Of a stretch of 51,226 nucleotides of DNA, positions 34,555-44,132 are shown in pieces; position 1 is the first letter of the stretch; the number at the start of each line of letters is the position of its first letter. Origin of the DNA: an uncultured Marinoscillum sp. (lineage in GTDB: Bacteria; Bacteroidota; Bacteroidia; Cytophagales; MED-G16); assembly GCA_902633975.1 (NCBI GenBank), contig CACPHX010000010.1, positions 1-51,226 on the forward strand, given 5' to 3'. Both the position numbers and the translations under genes were made by a program. The notes beneath the pieces are model-generated. The model was not told where the DNA came from, did no database searches, and saw only the letters and a program-made list of their open reading frames with translations.

Positions 34555-36644
34555 AATGATATAAACTTAATATCGTTGTCTTGAATCATATTATTTATCT
34601 CAACTGTGTATGTGTTCAGTACTTTTTTGAAATTTGAAATTTCAGCATTCAATTCCTTTTTAATTGATTCAAAAAATTCTAATGATTGATTTGTTGGTGG
34701 ATAGTCTCCCCTTTGTGAATCAGCTAATAAAAATGCTATCCTATTATTTATTCTAATTCCATAATTTAAAGGGTCTTGTCTACTTTGATTTTTAGTCATG
34801 TGAATATTGTTTTCAACAACAGATAGATCATCCATAAATCGATTTATAATACTCAAAATCTGATTTTTATCTTTAACCTTTTCTGATAAATATGTTAAGT
34901 CTTTCTTTACATTTCTTATATCTATTATTGTTTGATTTGCTCTACTCACTTCATCTTTAACTTGAAGAAGAAATTTCAACTGCTTTTCATAGTCTTCCTG
35001 TGTATTTTCAACACGAGGATCTTTAACAATTTCAAATTCCTGAATAATTTCATTACCGTTATATGACATTTTAATATCATACTTACCAGGTACAACCTTT
35101 GGTCCTGTATTTGGAGATGAATAAAAAATCATACCTTCAAAAGAAGTAAAACCTGGATACCTCATATCCCAAATTAGTCTGTTACCACCTGTTTTTGGAC
35201 TTAATGATTTGATGTCACTTGATGATAACGCATAATCTATATCGTTGGTGTTGCTCAGGACAGGTTTGTTATTGTCGGACATAAGTTTTGACTTATTATT
35301 TGTAAATGATCTTATTATTGATCCACTCTTATCAAATATCTCAATTTTAACGAAGTCATCTTCGCTATAATTTTTTATAAAGTAATTAACTATGACACCA
35401 TTTGGATGATTTTCTCCAACAAGCAGTGTATTAGGCTTTCTCCAGCCACCTGATTGTGCAAGCCTGTATGACATATCGGGTTTAAATAAAATAAATTCCT
35501 TATCATTCGAGCTTGATTCCAACTGATGAAGAGGTGTTAAATCATCAATCATCCAAAAACTCCTTCCATGGGTAGCTACAATTAAATCGTTATCTTTTAT
35601 AGCTATATCTCTAATAGAAGTTATAGGAAGATTTAGCTGAAAACTTTTCCAACTTTTTCCATCGTCAAAGCTTATAAACATGCCCCACTCTGTTCCAGCA
35701 TACAATAAGCCTTCTCTCTTTTTATCTGATCTAATAGCTCTAGTATAATAGTTTGAGGTAATACCTGTTGTTATTAATTCCCAAGTTTTACCATAATCCT
35801 CTGTCTTGTATAAATAAGGAGTATAATCTCCAAACTTGTAAGAAGTAGCTGCTACATACACTTTACCTTTCTTAAAGGGACTTGGATCAATACAATTAAT
35901 CATATTAAGCTTTGGAGACATATTTGATGGCGGTGTAACGTTCTCCCATGTTTTGCCATTATCCTTACTGACATGAATTAAACCGTCATCACTCCCAGTC
36001 CAAATAACTCCCTCCTCAAGTTCTGATTCAGCAATTGCAAAAATATTTGCATAATGTTCTGCACCAGTATTGTCCTGAGTAATTGGACCTCCAGATGAAA
36101 GGATAGTTTCAGGTAAATTTCTTGTTAAATCACCAGATACAGTTTCCCAGGATTGGCCTGAGTTAGTTGAAACATGTAAAAAGTTAGATCCAGCATAAAG
36201 CTTCTTAGGATTATGGGGACTAAATAAAATTGGAAAGTTCCAATTAAATCTATATTTCATTACTTCAGCTCCAGATCCTGCAGGATTATCAGGCCAAACA
36301 TTAACTGATCTATTTTGATCTGTTATATGGTTTTTCATCATCATATAGCCTTTGTATGTTCCACCAAAAACTATGTCATTATTTAAAGGATCAGGAGCAA
36401 GATGTGCACTTTCACCTCCTGCTGTTGGCTCCCAATCTCTCTCGCCTATTGAAGATGATGCACTTCTATGTTTGATTCTTATTGTACTATTATCCTGTTG
36501 TGCACCATATATTCTGTATGGAAATGAATTATCGGTTGAAACCCTATAAAATTGTGCTGTTGGTTGATTAAAATAAGTTGTCCAATTGTTACCTCCATCA
36601 TTTGATACCTGTGCTCCACCATCATCAGCAATTGCCAATCTCAT
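34551..36644 (-). CDS. VPS10/sortilin-like Asp-box protein, C-terminal part after a frameshift
   Basis: This 697-residue frame continues the protein that starts at 37731. Reading upstream of the ATG at 36644 in the same frame gives KNAPHGDHHDLWIDPNDN, the conserved HGDHHDLWIDP segment of this family, back to the A7 run at 36694-36700. The fragment is therefore a continuation rather than an independent gene with its own start. It holds further Asp-box repeats (VSNDGGNNWTT, STNSGQSWET, VSKDNGKTWEN, KTEDYGKTWEL), HGRSFWMIDDLTPL and a C-terminal Ig-like and helical part. Family members are large secreted proteins often labelled 'glycosyl hydrolase' or 'sortilin-like'; their function is not established. 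Confidence 0.85.
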   Translation of the reverse strand: MRLAIADDGGAQVSNDGGNNWTTYFNQPTAQFYRVSTDNSFPYRIYGAQQDNSTIRIKHRSASSSIGERDWEPTAGGESAHLAPDPLNNDIVFGGTYKGYMMMKNHITDQNRSVNVWPDNPAGSGAEVMKYRFNWNFPILFSPHNPKKLYAGSNFLHVSTNSGQSWETVSGDLTRNLPETILSSGGPITQDNTGAEHYANIFAIAESELEEGVIWTGSDDGLIHVSKDNGKTWENVTPPSNMSPKLNMINCIDPSPFKKGKVYVAATSYKFGDYTPYLYKTEDYGKTWELITTGITSNYYTRAIRSDKKREGLLYAGTEWGMFISFDDGKSWKSFQLNLPITSIRDIAIKDNDLIVATHGRSFWMIDDLTPLHQLESSSNDKEFILFKPDMSYRLAQSGGWRKPNTLLVGENHPNGVIVNYFIKNYSEDDFVKIEIFDKSGSIIRSFTNNKSKLMSDNNKPVLSNTNDIDYALSSSDIKSLSPKTGGNRLIWDMRYPGFTSFEGMIFYSSPNTGPKVVPGKYDIKMSYNGNEIIQEFEIVKDPRVENTQEDYEKQLKFLLQVKDEVSRANQTIIDIRNVKKDLTYLSEKVKDKNQILSIINRFMDDLSVVENNIHMTKNQSRQDPLNYGIRINNRIAFLLADSQRGDYPPTNQSLEFFESIKKELNAEISNFKKVLNTYTVEINNMIQDNDIKFISF

Positions 36645-36669
36645 ATTATCATTTGGATCAATCCATAAA

Positions 36670-37731
36670 TCATGATGATCTCCGTGGGGAGCATTTTTTT
36701 AAAGTGAATGTGTTTCCGCCATCCGTTGAGACACCATAACTAACGTTTAGCACATAAACCTTGTCTTCATTTTGAGTATCAGCATACACCCTTGTATAAT
36801 ACCAAGCTCTTTGTCTAAGTGCTCTATTTGAATTAACTTTTTTCCAATTATTTCCACCATCATCAGATCTATATAATCCACCATCATCAGCCTCAATCAT
36901 CATCCAAATTCGCTTAGAATTTACTGGAGATATAGCAATTCCCACAATACCCCAAGGAAATGACGGAAGTCCATTAAATTCTGATATATCTTCCCATGAA
37001 TCACCACCATCATAACTTCTAAACACTTTACTATCAGGTCCACCACTATCCATTCTATAACCATTTCTCTTCATTTGCCATGTTGCAGCATAAATAATTC
37101 TAGAATTATTTGGATCTAATATTATATCTCCAACACCAGCTTTATCAGATACATATAAAATTTTTTTCCAGCTTTTACCGCCATCTGTGGATTTATATAA
37201 ACCTCTTTCCTCATTCGGTTTCCATAAATTTCCAATTACACCCACATAAACTTCATCAGGATTATTGGGATGAATTCTTATTCTTGATATATGCTCAGAT
37301 TTTGGTAAACCAATAAAATTCCATGTTTGTCCGGCATCATTACTTCTCCACATTCCCATTCCAGAAGACACATTTCCTCTTAAGGTCTGTTCACCTTCAC
37401 CTACGTAAATAATGTTTGGATCTGATTCGCTAACAGCTACAGCACCAATGCTTCCACCAAAATATCCATCACTTATACACTCCCAACTATTTCCAGCATC
37501 TTCAGTTTTCCAAACTCCACCACCAGCAGTACCCATGTAGTATAGGTTTCTGTTACCAATTACACCCGCAACTGTACCGGCTCGCCCTCCCCTAAATGGA
37601 CCAACTAATCTATATTCTATAGAATTATATAGATTTTCATCAAATGATAAGGTATTTGAGCTACTTCTCCTTTGAGAAAAGGATGTTAAAAAAGTTAAAA
37701 TTAAAAGAGATAATAAATAGTATTTTTTCAT
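36670..37731 (-). CDS. VPS10/sortilin-like Asp-box protein, N-terminal part before a frameshift
   Basis: A signal peptide (MKKYYLLSLLILTFLTSFSQR) is followed by the family start LYNSIEYRLVGPFRGGRAGTVAGV and a beta-propeller with Asp-box repeats (KTEDAGNSWE, RSNDAGQTWN, KSTDGGKSWKK, RSYDGGDSWED, RSDDGGNNWKK). After STDGGNTFTLK the frame runs into an aberrant tail KCSPRRSS and stops. The true continuation (KNAPHGDHHDLW) lies one base away. The two parts together would make a protein of about 1,060 residues, the usual family size. This is either a sequencing or assembly error in the homopolymer, a recent pseudogene, or a site of transcriptional slippage. Confidence 0.85.
   Translation of the reverse strand: MKKYYLLSLLILTFLTSFSQRRSSSNTLSFDENLYNSIEYRLVGPFRGGRAGTVAGVIGNRNLYYMGTAGGGVWKTEDAGNSWECISDGYFGGSIGAVAVSESDPNIIYVGEGEQTLRGNVSSGMGMWRSNDAGQTWNFIGLPKSEHISRIRIHPNNPDEVYVGVIGNLWKPNEERGLYKSTDGGKSWKKILYVSDKAGVGDIILDPNNSRIIYAATWQMKRNGYRMDSGGPDSKVFRSYDGGDSWEDISEFNGLPSFPWGIVGIAISPVNSKRIWMMIEADDGGLYRSDDGGNNWKKVNSNRALRQRAWYYTRVYADTQNEDKVYVLNVSYGVSTDGGNTFTLKKCSPRRSS
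36694..36700 (-). other. frameshift at an A7 homopolymer in the VPS10-like gene
   Basis: On the coding (minus) strand the sequence is ACTTT, seven A, TGCTCC. Six A would read TTA AAA AAT GCT CCC and join the two halves of the conserved protein exactly; seven A shift the frame and end it at a TGA 25 bases later. In the downstream frame the bases just before the run give TAA, so the two frames meet only here. Confidence 0.85.
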
Positions 37732-37781
37732 GGCTTAAAGTTTACACTTCAATTTAATTATTTTTTTATAGATTATTCAAT

Positions 37782-37813
37782 TTTGTCATTTTGTCAGTCT
37801 TATTGTAAATTTG
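37782..37813 (+). promoter_or_regulatory. Bacteroidota-type promoter for the miaB operon
   Basis: TTTG (37782-37785), a 20-base spacer and TAAATTTG (37806-37813) match the Bacteroidota primary-sigma consensus (TTTG, about 19-21 bases, TAnnTTTG). The -7 element ends 14 bases before the miaB ATG. This is the best promoter match I found in the window and should drive miaB, the sigma-54 activator, lptE and secG. Confidence 0.7.
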
Positions 37814-37827
37814 TCTAAAGTTTAAAA

Positions 37828-39195
37828 ATGAGTAAAAAACTATTCATTCAAAGTTATGGTTGTGCTATGAATTTCTCTGATAGTGAAATTGTTGCATCTA
37901 TCCTAAAAAAAGAAGGGTACAAACTTTGTGATCAAATTGAAAACTCAGATTTAGTACTAATTAACACCTGCTCAATAAGAGAAAAAGCTGAGCATACTGT
38001 TAGGAAAAGGCTTGAAACTATAAATGTTCATAAAAAAAATAATTCATCAATGGTAGTTGGTATACTTGGGTGTATGGCCGAAAGATTAAAAAACAAATTA
38101 CTTAATGAAGAAAAAATAGTTGATATTGTCGCTGGACCCGATGCATACAGAGACCTTCCTAATCTGGTTAAAAATGTTATTTATAAAAATGAAAAGTCAA
38201 TAAATACCATACTTTCACTTGAAGAGACATATGAAAATATTGAACCTGTAAGAATCGACTCTAATGGAATTACAGCATTCATCTCAATTATGAGAGGATG
38301 TGATAATATGTGCTCTTTTTGTGTAGTTCCATACACAAGAGGCAGAGAAAGAAGTAGAAACCCTTACAGTATTATAAATGAGGCTAAAGATTTATTTAAT
38401 AAAGGTTACAGAGAAATTACTCTTCTTGGTCAAAATGTTGACTCATTTAAATGGTCTCCTTTAAATAATAATAAGATAAAATTGGAAAAACAATCCGAAA
38501 ATAAAGATGTTGTTTACTTTTGTGATTTATTGGAAATGACGGCCAACATTAGTCCTGATTTAAGGATCAGATTTTCTACTTCCCATCCAAAAGATATCAC
38601 TAGTGATGTATTAAGTGTAATAAAAAAATACGATAACGTTTGTAATTATATTCATTTACCAGCTCAAAGTGGTAACTCAAGAATTTTGAAGAAAATGAAT
38701 AGAACATACGATAGGACCTGGTACTTAAATAAAATAAATGATATTAGGTCAATCGTTGGTAATTCATGTGGAATTTCATCCGATTTTATTACCGGATTTT
38801 GCTCAGAAAGTGAGTCAGAACATCTAGATACTTTAAGTTTAATGGATAATGTTATTTATGATTATTCTTATATGTTTTACTACTCCGAGAGACCAGGAAC
38901 TTTAGCACACAGAAAATACAAAGATGATATTCCTTTAGAAACTAAAAAAAGGAGACTTGATGAAATTGTAAAAAAACAAAATATTCATTCTTTTAAAAGA
39001 AATGAGTTAACCATTGATGAACAATACAAAATCTTAGTGGAAGGTGTATCTAAAAAATCAGATAAATTCTTAAGAGGTAGAACCTCAGAAAATAAAATGG
39101 TAATATTTTCTAAAAAAGATAATATAATAGGGAAATATGTTGATGTTAAAATTAAAGAATGTAATTCAGCTACATTATTTGGAGAAATATGTTAG
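37828..39195 (+). CDS. miaB: tRNA-2-methylthio-N6-dimethylallyladenosine synthase
   Basis: A 455-residue radical-SAM methylthiotransferase acting on A37 of tRNAs. The N-terminal UPF0004 domain carries three cluster Cys (C12 in YGCAMN, C48 in [11 protein letters not shown]82 in GCMAERLK). The radical-SAM CxxxCxxC is C158/C162/C165 in [22 protein letters not shown]. Then come [15 protein letters not shown] and a C-terminal TRAM domain from about 390. The usual YGCQMN reads YGCAMN here, a harmless-looking change. It begins a tight plus-strand operon; the next gene overlaps it by seven bases. Confidence 0.96.
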   Translation: MSKKLFIQSYGCAMNFSDSEIVASILKKEGYKLCDQIENSDLVLINTCSIREKAEHTVRKRLETINVHKKNNSSMVVGILGCMAERLKNKLLNEEKIVDIVAGPDAYRDLPNLVKNVIYKNEKSINTILSLEETYENIEPVRIDSNGITAFISIMRGCDNMCSFCVVPYTRGRERSRNPYSIINEAKDLFNKGYREITLLGQNVDSFKWSPLNNNKIKLEKQSENKDVVYFCDLLEMTANISPDLRIRFSTSHPKDITSDVLSVIKKYDNVCNYIHLPAQSGNSRILKKMNRTYDRTWYLNKINDIRSIVGNSCGISSDFITGFCSESESEHLDTLSLMDNVIYDYSYMFYYSERPGTLAHRKYKDDIPLETKKRRLDEIVKKQNIHSFKRNELTIDEQYKILVEGVSKKSDKFLRGRTSENKMVIFSKKDNIIGKYVDVKIKECNSATLFGEIC

Positions 39196-40397
39196 AGAAA
39201 ATAAAAACCATAAAACAAAAATTTGGCATTGTCGGTAATTCAACACCATTAAATCATGCCATAGAAGTTGCAATACAAGTTGCTCCGACAGACATGACAG
39301 TGTTAATTTCTGGTGAAAGTGGTACTGGAAAAGAGTCTTTTTCTAAAATCATTCATTCAATTAGTAAAAGAAAACACGGACAATTTATAGCTGTAAATTG
39401 TGGTGCTATTCCAGAAGGAACGATTGATTCAGAGCTGTTTGGTCATGAAAAAGGATCATTTACTGGAGCAAATGAATCAAGGAAAGGATATTTCGAGGTT
39501 ACGAACAAAGGAACAATTTTTTTAGATGAAATAGGAGAAATGCCACTCTCAACACAATCACGATTATTGAGAATTCTAGAGAATGGGGAATTCATGAAAG
39601 TTGGTTCTTCAAAAGTTCAAAAAACTGATGTTAGAATTATTGCAGCTACTAATGTAAATCTTGAAGATGCAGTGAGAAACAAAAAGTTTAGGGAAGATTT
39701 ATTTTATAGATTAAATACTGTTCCAATAATTGTTCCTCCTCTCAGAGAAAGAGAGGAAGATATATCACTTCTTTTTAGAAAGTTTGCATCGGACTTTTCA
39801 GATAAAAACAATATTAATCCTATTAGATTATCTGAAGAAGCTAAAAAAGAACTGATGAAATACAGATTTCCTGGTAATATAAGAGAACTTAAAAACATTA
39901 CCGAACAAATGTCTGTTCTTGAAATCGAAAGAAACATTGATTTAGAAACAGTTAAGAAATATATCCCTAACACAAATAATCTTCCAGCTTTATCGAATTC
40001 GAATCTAGATTCAGATGATGAAAATTATAACGAGCGAGATATTTTATACAAAATACTCTTTGATCTTAAAAATGATATTACTGAAATGAAAAAGATTATA
40101 GATAACATTTTAAACACTAATGAAAATGTCCATTTAGAAAGTAAAGACACTGAGTTAATTGAAGAAAATAAAATATTGATTAATGAAAGCGATAATCATA
40201 ACAATGAAAATTATCAAGAAGTTACTGAAGTTGAATTTGATGGTGAGTCACTAAGCATTGAAAAGAAAGAAAAAGAACTAATCATTAAGGCACTTCGAAA
40301 AAATAGAAATAAAAGAAAATATGCAGCAAAAGATCTTGGAATATCAGAAAGGACCCTATACAGAAAAATTAAATATTACAATATTGAAAGTATTTAA
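39189..40397 (+). CDS. sigma-54-dependent transcriptional activator (AAA+ and Fis HTH)
   Basis: A 402-residue activator without an N-terminal receiver or sensor domain. It goes almost directly into the sigma-54 interaction AAA+ domain. Walker A is GESGTGKE (42-49), the sigma-54-contact loop GSFTGA (89-94, a GAFTGA variant), Walker B IFLDEIGE (110-117) and [17 protein letters not shown] follows. A variable acidic linker (about 265-350, D/E/N-rich) precedes the Fis-type helix-turn-helix (about 360-402; [21 protein letters not shown]). Without a sensor domain, control is probably by level or by partner proteins. It lies in the miaB-lptE-secG operon, about 1.3 kb before a sigma-54-like site in front of groES. 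Confidence 0.93.
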   Translation: MLEKIKTIKQKFGIVGNSTPLNHAIEVAIQVAPTDMTVLISGESGTGKESFSKIIHSISKRKHGQFIAVNCGAIPEGTIDSELFGHEKGSFTGANESRKGYFEVTNKGTIFLDEIGEMPLSTQSRLLRILENGEFMKVGSSKVQKTDVRIIAATNVNLEDAVRNKKFREDLFYRLNTVPIIVPPLREREEDISLLFRKFASDFSDKNNINPIRLSEEAKKELMKYRFPGNIRELKNITEQMSVLEIERNIDLETVKKYIPNTNNLPALSNSNLDSDDENYNERDILYKILFDLKNDITEMKKIIDNILNTNENVHLESKDTELIEENKILINESDNHNNENYQEVTEVEFDGESLSIEKKEKELIIKALRKNRNKRKYAAKDLGISERTLYRKIKYYNIESI

Positions 40398-40911
40398 AGT
40401 TATTATCTATCTATTTTTTTTGACAATTTCTTATGGTTGTGGTGTTTATTCTTTTACAGGAGCATCTATTTCACCAGAAGTAAAAACAATAAGTTTTGAA
40501 AACTTTTTCAATAATTCTCCTCTTGGACCATCTAATATGAGTGTCCTTTTTACCGAGAAAATTAAAGATTACTTTGAGAGAAATACAAGTCTAGAAATTG
40601 TGGATGAGAATGGCGATTTAGAAATTGAAGGTACCATTGAAGATTTTTCTTTATCTCCAGTAGCTCCAACGGCTGAAGGTGGAAGAAATGCTCAATTTTT
40701 TACAGGATTAACTAGGCTTACTGTCAGGGTAAACGCATCTTATCTTAATAAAACCGATGAACAATTTAATTTTGAAAATAAATCTTTTTCTTTCTATAAA
40801 GACTTCGACCAAAATACAGAAGATTTGTCATCTAACGAACAAGAATTTGTTGAAGAGATATTTGATCAAATAGTTTTAGATATTTTTAACTCCTCAGTTG
40901 CAAATTGGTAA
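40384..40911 (+). CDS. lptE: LptE-type LPS-assembly lipoprotein
   Basis: A 175-residue lipoprotein of the Bacteroidota LptE family, which plugs the LptD barrel that inserts LPS in the outer membrane. I choose the TTG at 40384 because it starts the signal peptide [24 protein letters not shown] exactly (Cys about 19). Longer forms would begin within the activator gene with unrelated residues. The conserved core GVYSFTGASISPEVKTISFENFFNNSP and LTVRVNASYLNK follow. The TTG start overlaps the activator by 14 bases. Confidence 0.85.
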   Translation: MKVFKVIIYLFFLTISYGCGVYSFTGASISPEVKTISFENFFNNSPLGPSNMSVLFTEKIKDYFERNTSLEIVDENGDLEIEGTIEDFSLSPVAPTAEGGRNAQFFTGLTRLTVRVNASYLNKTDEQFNFENKSFSFYKDFDQNTEDLSSNEQEFVEEIFDQIVLDIFNSSVANW

Positions 40912-40913
40912 AT

Positions 40914-41348
40914 ATGAAAAAAAGTTATTTTGATAATTTTAAAAGAAAATATCCTTTTTCATTTATCCCATTTTTATTTAATCTTCCTAATGAATCAAAT
41001 CCAGAATATAAAAAAATATTAAACTCTTTATCTATTAGGCATCCTGACAGAACTTATTTAAAATGTATTTTAGAGAATAATTATAATTTACAAAATAAAA
41101 TAATAAGTGATTTTATAAAAAATAAACCTGAAATAAATTCTAAAAGAGAAAATGATAATTCCGAAGACTTATCAAAACCCAAGCATAGTAAAATATACTT
41201 TACTACAGAAAATATGGCTAAGATTTTAACAAAACAAAAAAAGTATTCAGAAGCAATTAAAATTTATGAAAAACTTATCTCAAATAATTCAAAAAAAAAG
41301 ATTTACTTTGCAAAAAAAATTAAAAAATTAAAAAGTAAAAATGTATAG
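40914..41348 (+). CDS. small TPR-like hypothetical protein
   Basis: A 144-residue basic protein, here begun at the ATG at 40914, two bases after the lptE stop. No catalytic motif is visible. The C-terminal third (FTTENMAKILTKQKKYSEAIKIYEKLISNNSKKKIYFAKKIKKL) has the spacing of one tetratricopeptide repeat plus helix. Genes of this shape are often found between lptE and secG in flavobacteria, labelled 'TPR protein' or hypothetical. There is no signal peptide, so it is probably cytoplasmic. It overlaps secG by eight bases, suggesting coupled translation. Confidence 0.75.
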   Translation: MKKSYFDNFKRKYPFSFIPFLFNLPNESNPEYKKILNSLSIRHPDRTYLKCILENNYNLQNKIISDFIKNKPEINSKRENDNSEDLSKPKHSKIYFTTENMAKILTKQKKYSEAIKIYEKLISNNSKKKIYFAKKIKKLKSKNV

Positions 41349-41697
41349 TATTGTTGTCGGTCTACTTATTTTTATATCAATACTTTTAATATTAGTGGTA
41401 TTGGTTCAAAACTCAAAAGGAGGTGGACTTTCATCTCAGTTTGGTGGAGGTGGATCAAACCAGTTTATGGGTGTTCAAAAAACTAATGATCTACTTGAAA
41501 AAGTAACCTGGACATTAGCAATCTTAGTAGTATCTCTAACACTTCTAACAAAGGTATTTCTTCCAAGTCAACCTAGTATAACTGAAATTTCCAGTCCAAA
41601 TATAGACCAAGCTAATGAGCAAAATATTGTACCAAGTAATGCAGGTCAAATTGAAGACCAAGTTAATAATAGCCAAGAAATTGATTCGTTGTTCTAG
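41341..41697 (+). CDS. secG: preprotein translocase subunit SecG
   Basis: A 118-residue SecG with two membrane segments (about 2-22 and 52-72) and the conserved cytoplasmic loop between them, LVQNSKGGGLSSQFGGGGSNQFMGVQKTNDLLEKVTW. The polar tail of about 45 residues is normal for Bacteroidota. SecG aids SecYE-dependent export. It is the last gene of the miaB operon; groES follows after an 84-base gap with a dyad and promoter-like site. Confidence 0.95.
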   Translation: MYSIVVGLLIFISILLILVVLVQNSKGGGLSSQFGGGGSNQFMGVQKTNDLLEKVTWTLAILVVSLTLLTKVFLPSQPSITEISSPNIDQANEQNIVPSNAGQIEDQVNNSQEIDSLF

Positions 41698-41700
41698 TTA

Positions 41701-41715
41701 TTGACATTATGTCAA
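41701..41715. promoter_or_regulatory. perfect dyad upstream of groES
   Basis: TTGACATTATGTCAA is a perfect inverted repeat (seven-base arms TTGACAT/ATGTCAA around one T), three bases after the secG stop and 66 before the groES ATG. It differs from the CIRCE element bound by HrcA. It is a good candidate operator or activator site for the chaperonin operon. Confidence 0.5.
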
Positions 41716-41727
41716 CATAACCCAATT

Positions 41728-41742
41728 TGGCACGAATTATGA
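41728..41742 (+). promoter_or_regulatory. sigma-54-like promoter before groES
   Basis: TGGCACGAATTATGA aligns with the sigma-54 consensus TGGCAC-N5-TTGC. The -24 part TGGCACG (preceded by T) is exact. The -12 part reads ATGA rather than TTGC, keeping only TG. Spacing is right and the site is 39 bases before the ATG. The weak -12 half leaves it uncertain. Confidence 0.4.
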
Positions 41743-41781
41743 ATATGTTATAAATAAATACTAAATTTTAAAATTTTTATT

Positions 41782-42060
41782 ATGAGTAAAATTAATTTTA
41801 AACCACTTGCAGATAGAGTTCTAGTAGAACCTGCTGCAGCTGAAGAAAAGACAGCCTCCGGTATAATTATACCTGATACAGCTAAAGAAAAGCCTCAAAA
41901 AGGCAAAATCATTGCTGTAGGTAATGGTACATCTGATTATAAGATGAATGTGAAAGTAGGTGATAGCGTTCTATACGGCAAATACTCAGGTACAGAATTG
42001 TCAATAGATGGTGTTGATTACCTTATTATGAAAGAGTCTGATATTTTCGGTATTGTTTAA
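41782..42060 (+). CDS. groES: co-chaperonin GroES
   Basis: A 92-residue Hsp10, the lid of the GroEL folding chamber. It shows [36 protein letters not shown] (the mobile loop lies in the middle of this) and [14 protein letters not shown]. Normal length. It is followed after 18 bases by groEL in one operon. Upstream is the dyad and the sigma-54-like site; no CIRCE inverted repeat is present, so HrcA control is unlikely. Confidence 0.97.
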   Translation: MSKINFKPLADRVLVEPAAAEEKTASGIIIPDTAKEKPQKGKIIAVGNGTSDYKMNVKVGDSVLYGKYSGTELSIDGVDYLIMKESDIFGIV

Positions 42061-43713
<1,653 letters not shown>

Positions 43714-43736
43714 AATAAATTCAAATCATTACTTAT

Positions 43737-43767
43737 AAAAAAAGGTCACACTTAGTGACCTTTTTTT
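43737..43767. terminator. bidirectional terminator after groEL
   Basis: An A-run (43737-43743), GGTCAC (43744-43749), loop ACTTA, GTGACC (43755-43760), then seven T. Both flanking runs make it work on either strand. On the minus strand its stem also encodes the last residues (KKGH) and, in the loop, the stop codon of the convergent rhodanese gene. Confidence 0.9.
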
Positions 43768-44129
43768 ATATTTAAGCTTAAGTTAGAGTTTTGCCACTCT
43801 ACCATACCGCCTTTAATATTATATACTTCTTTAAAACCATTATCACGCATAAAACTTGTTGCTATGCCACTTCTCCTACCAGATCTACATATTAAATAAT
43901 ATGTCTTATGCCTATCAAGATTCAATAAATCATTCTCAAATTCACTAGAGTAGAAATCAATATTTATAACACCTTCTATTTTAATTTCATCTAACTCCTC
44001 TTTTGTTCTAACATCAATTAAAATAGAGTTTTTATCATGATTTGTTATTTTTTTTATAGCATCAGTGGGAATAATATCATATGGATTTTGAATAAAGTAT
44101 ATGAGAAAAAAAAGTTTTATTATATTCAT
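43752..44129 (-). CDS. single-domain rhodanese-like protein, probably exported or anchored
   Basis: A 125-residue protein with a short hydrophobic N-terminus (MNIIKLFFLIYFI) and one rhodanese domain: SILIDVRTKEELDEIKIEGVINIDFY and the active-site loop CRSGRRS with the persulfide-carrying Cys81. It then has IKGGMVEWQ. It would move sulfane sulfur, probably in the periplasm given the leader. It follows the MBL-rhodanese gene with a three-base gap. Its last codons lie in the terminator stem. Confidence 0.9.
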   Translation of the reverse strand: MNIIKLFFLIYFIQNPYDIIPTDAIKKITNHDKNSILIDVRTKEELDEIKIEGVINIDFYSSEFENDLLNLDRHKTYYLICRSGRRSGIATSFMRDNGFKEVYNIKGGMVEWQNSNLSLNIKKGH

Positions 44130-44132
44130 AAC

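Noticed and set aside
41701..41730. TTGACA at 41701 as a sigma-70 -35 box for groES
   Set aside because: No TATAAT-like -10 lies 16-18 bases downstream, and Bacteroidota promoters use TTTG and TAnnTTTG instead.
41698..41781. CIRCE element (HrcA site) before groES
   Set aside because: No TTAGCACTC/GAGTGCTAA repeat is present; the dyad found is a different sequence.
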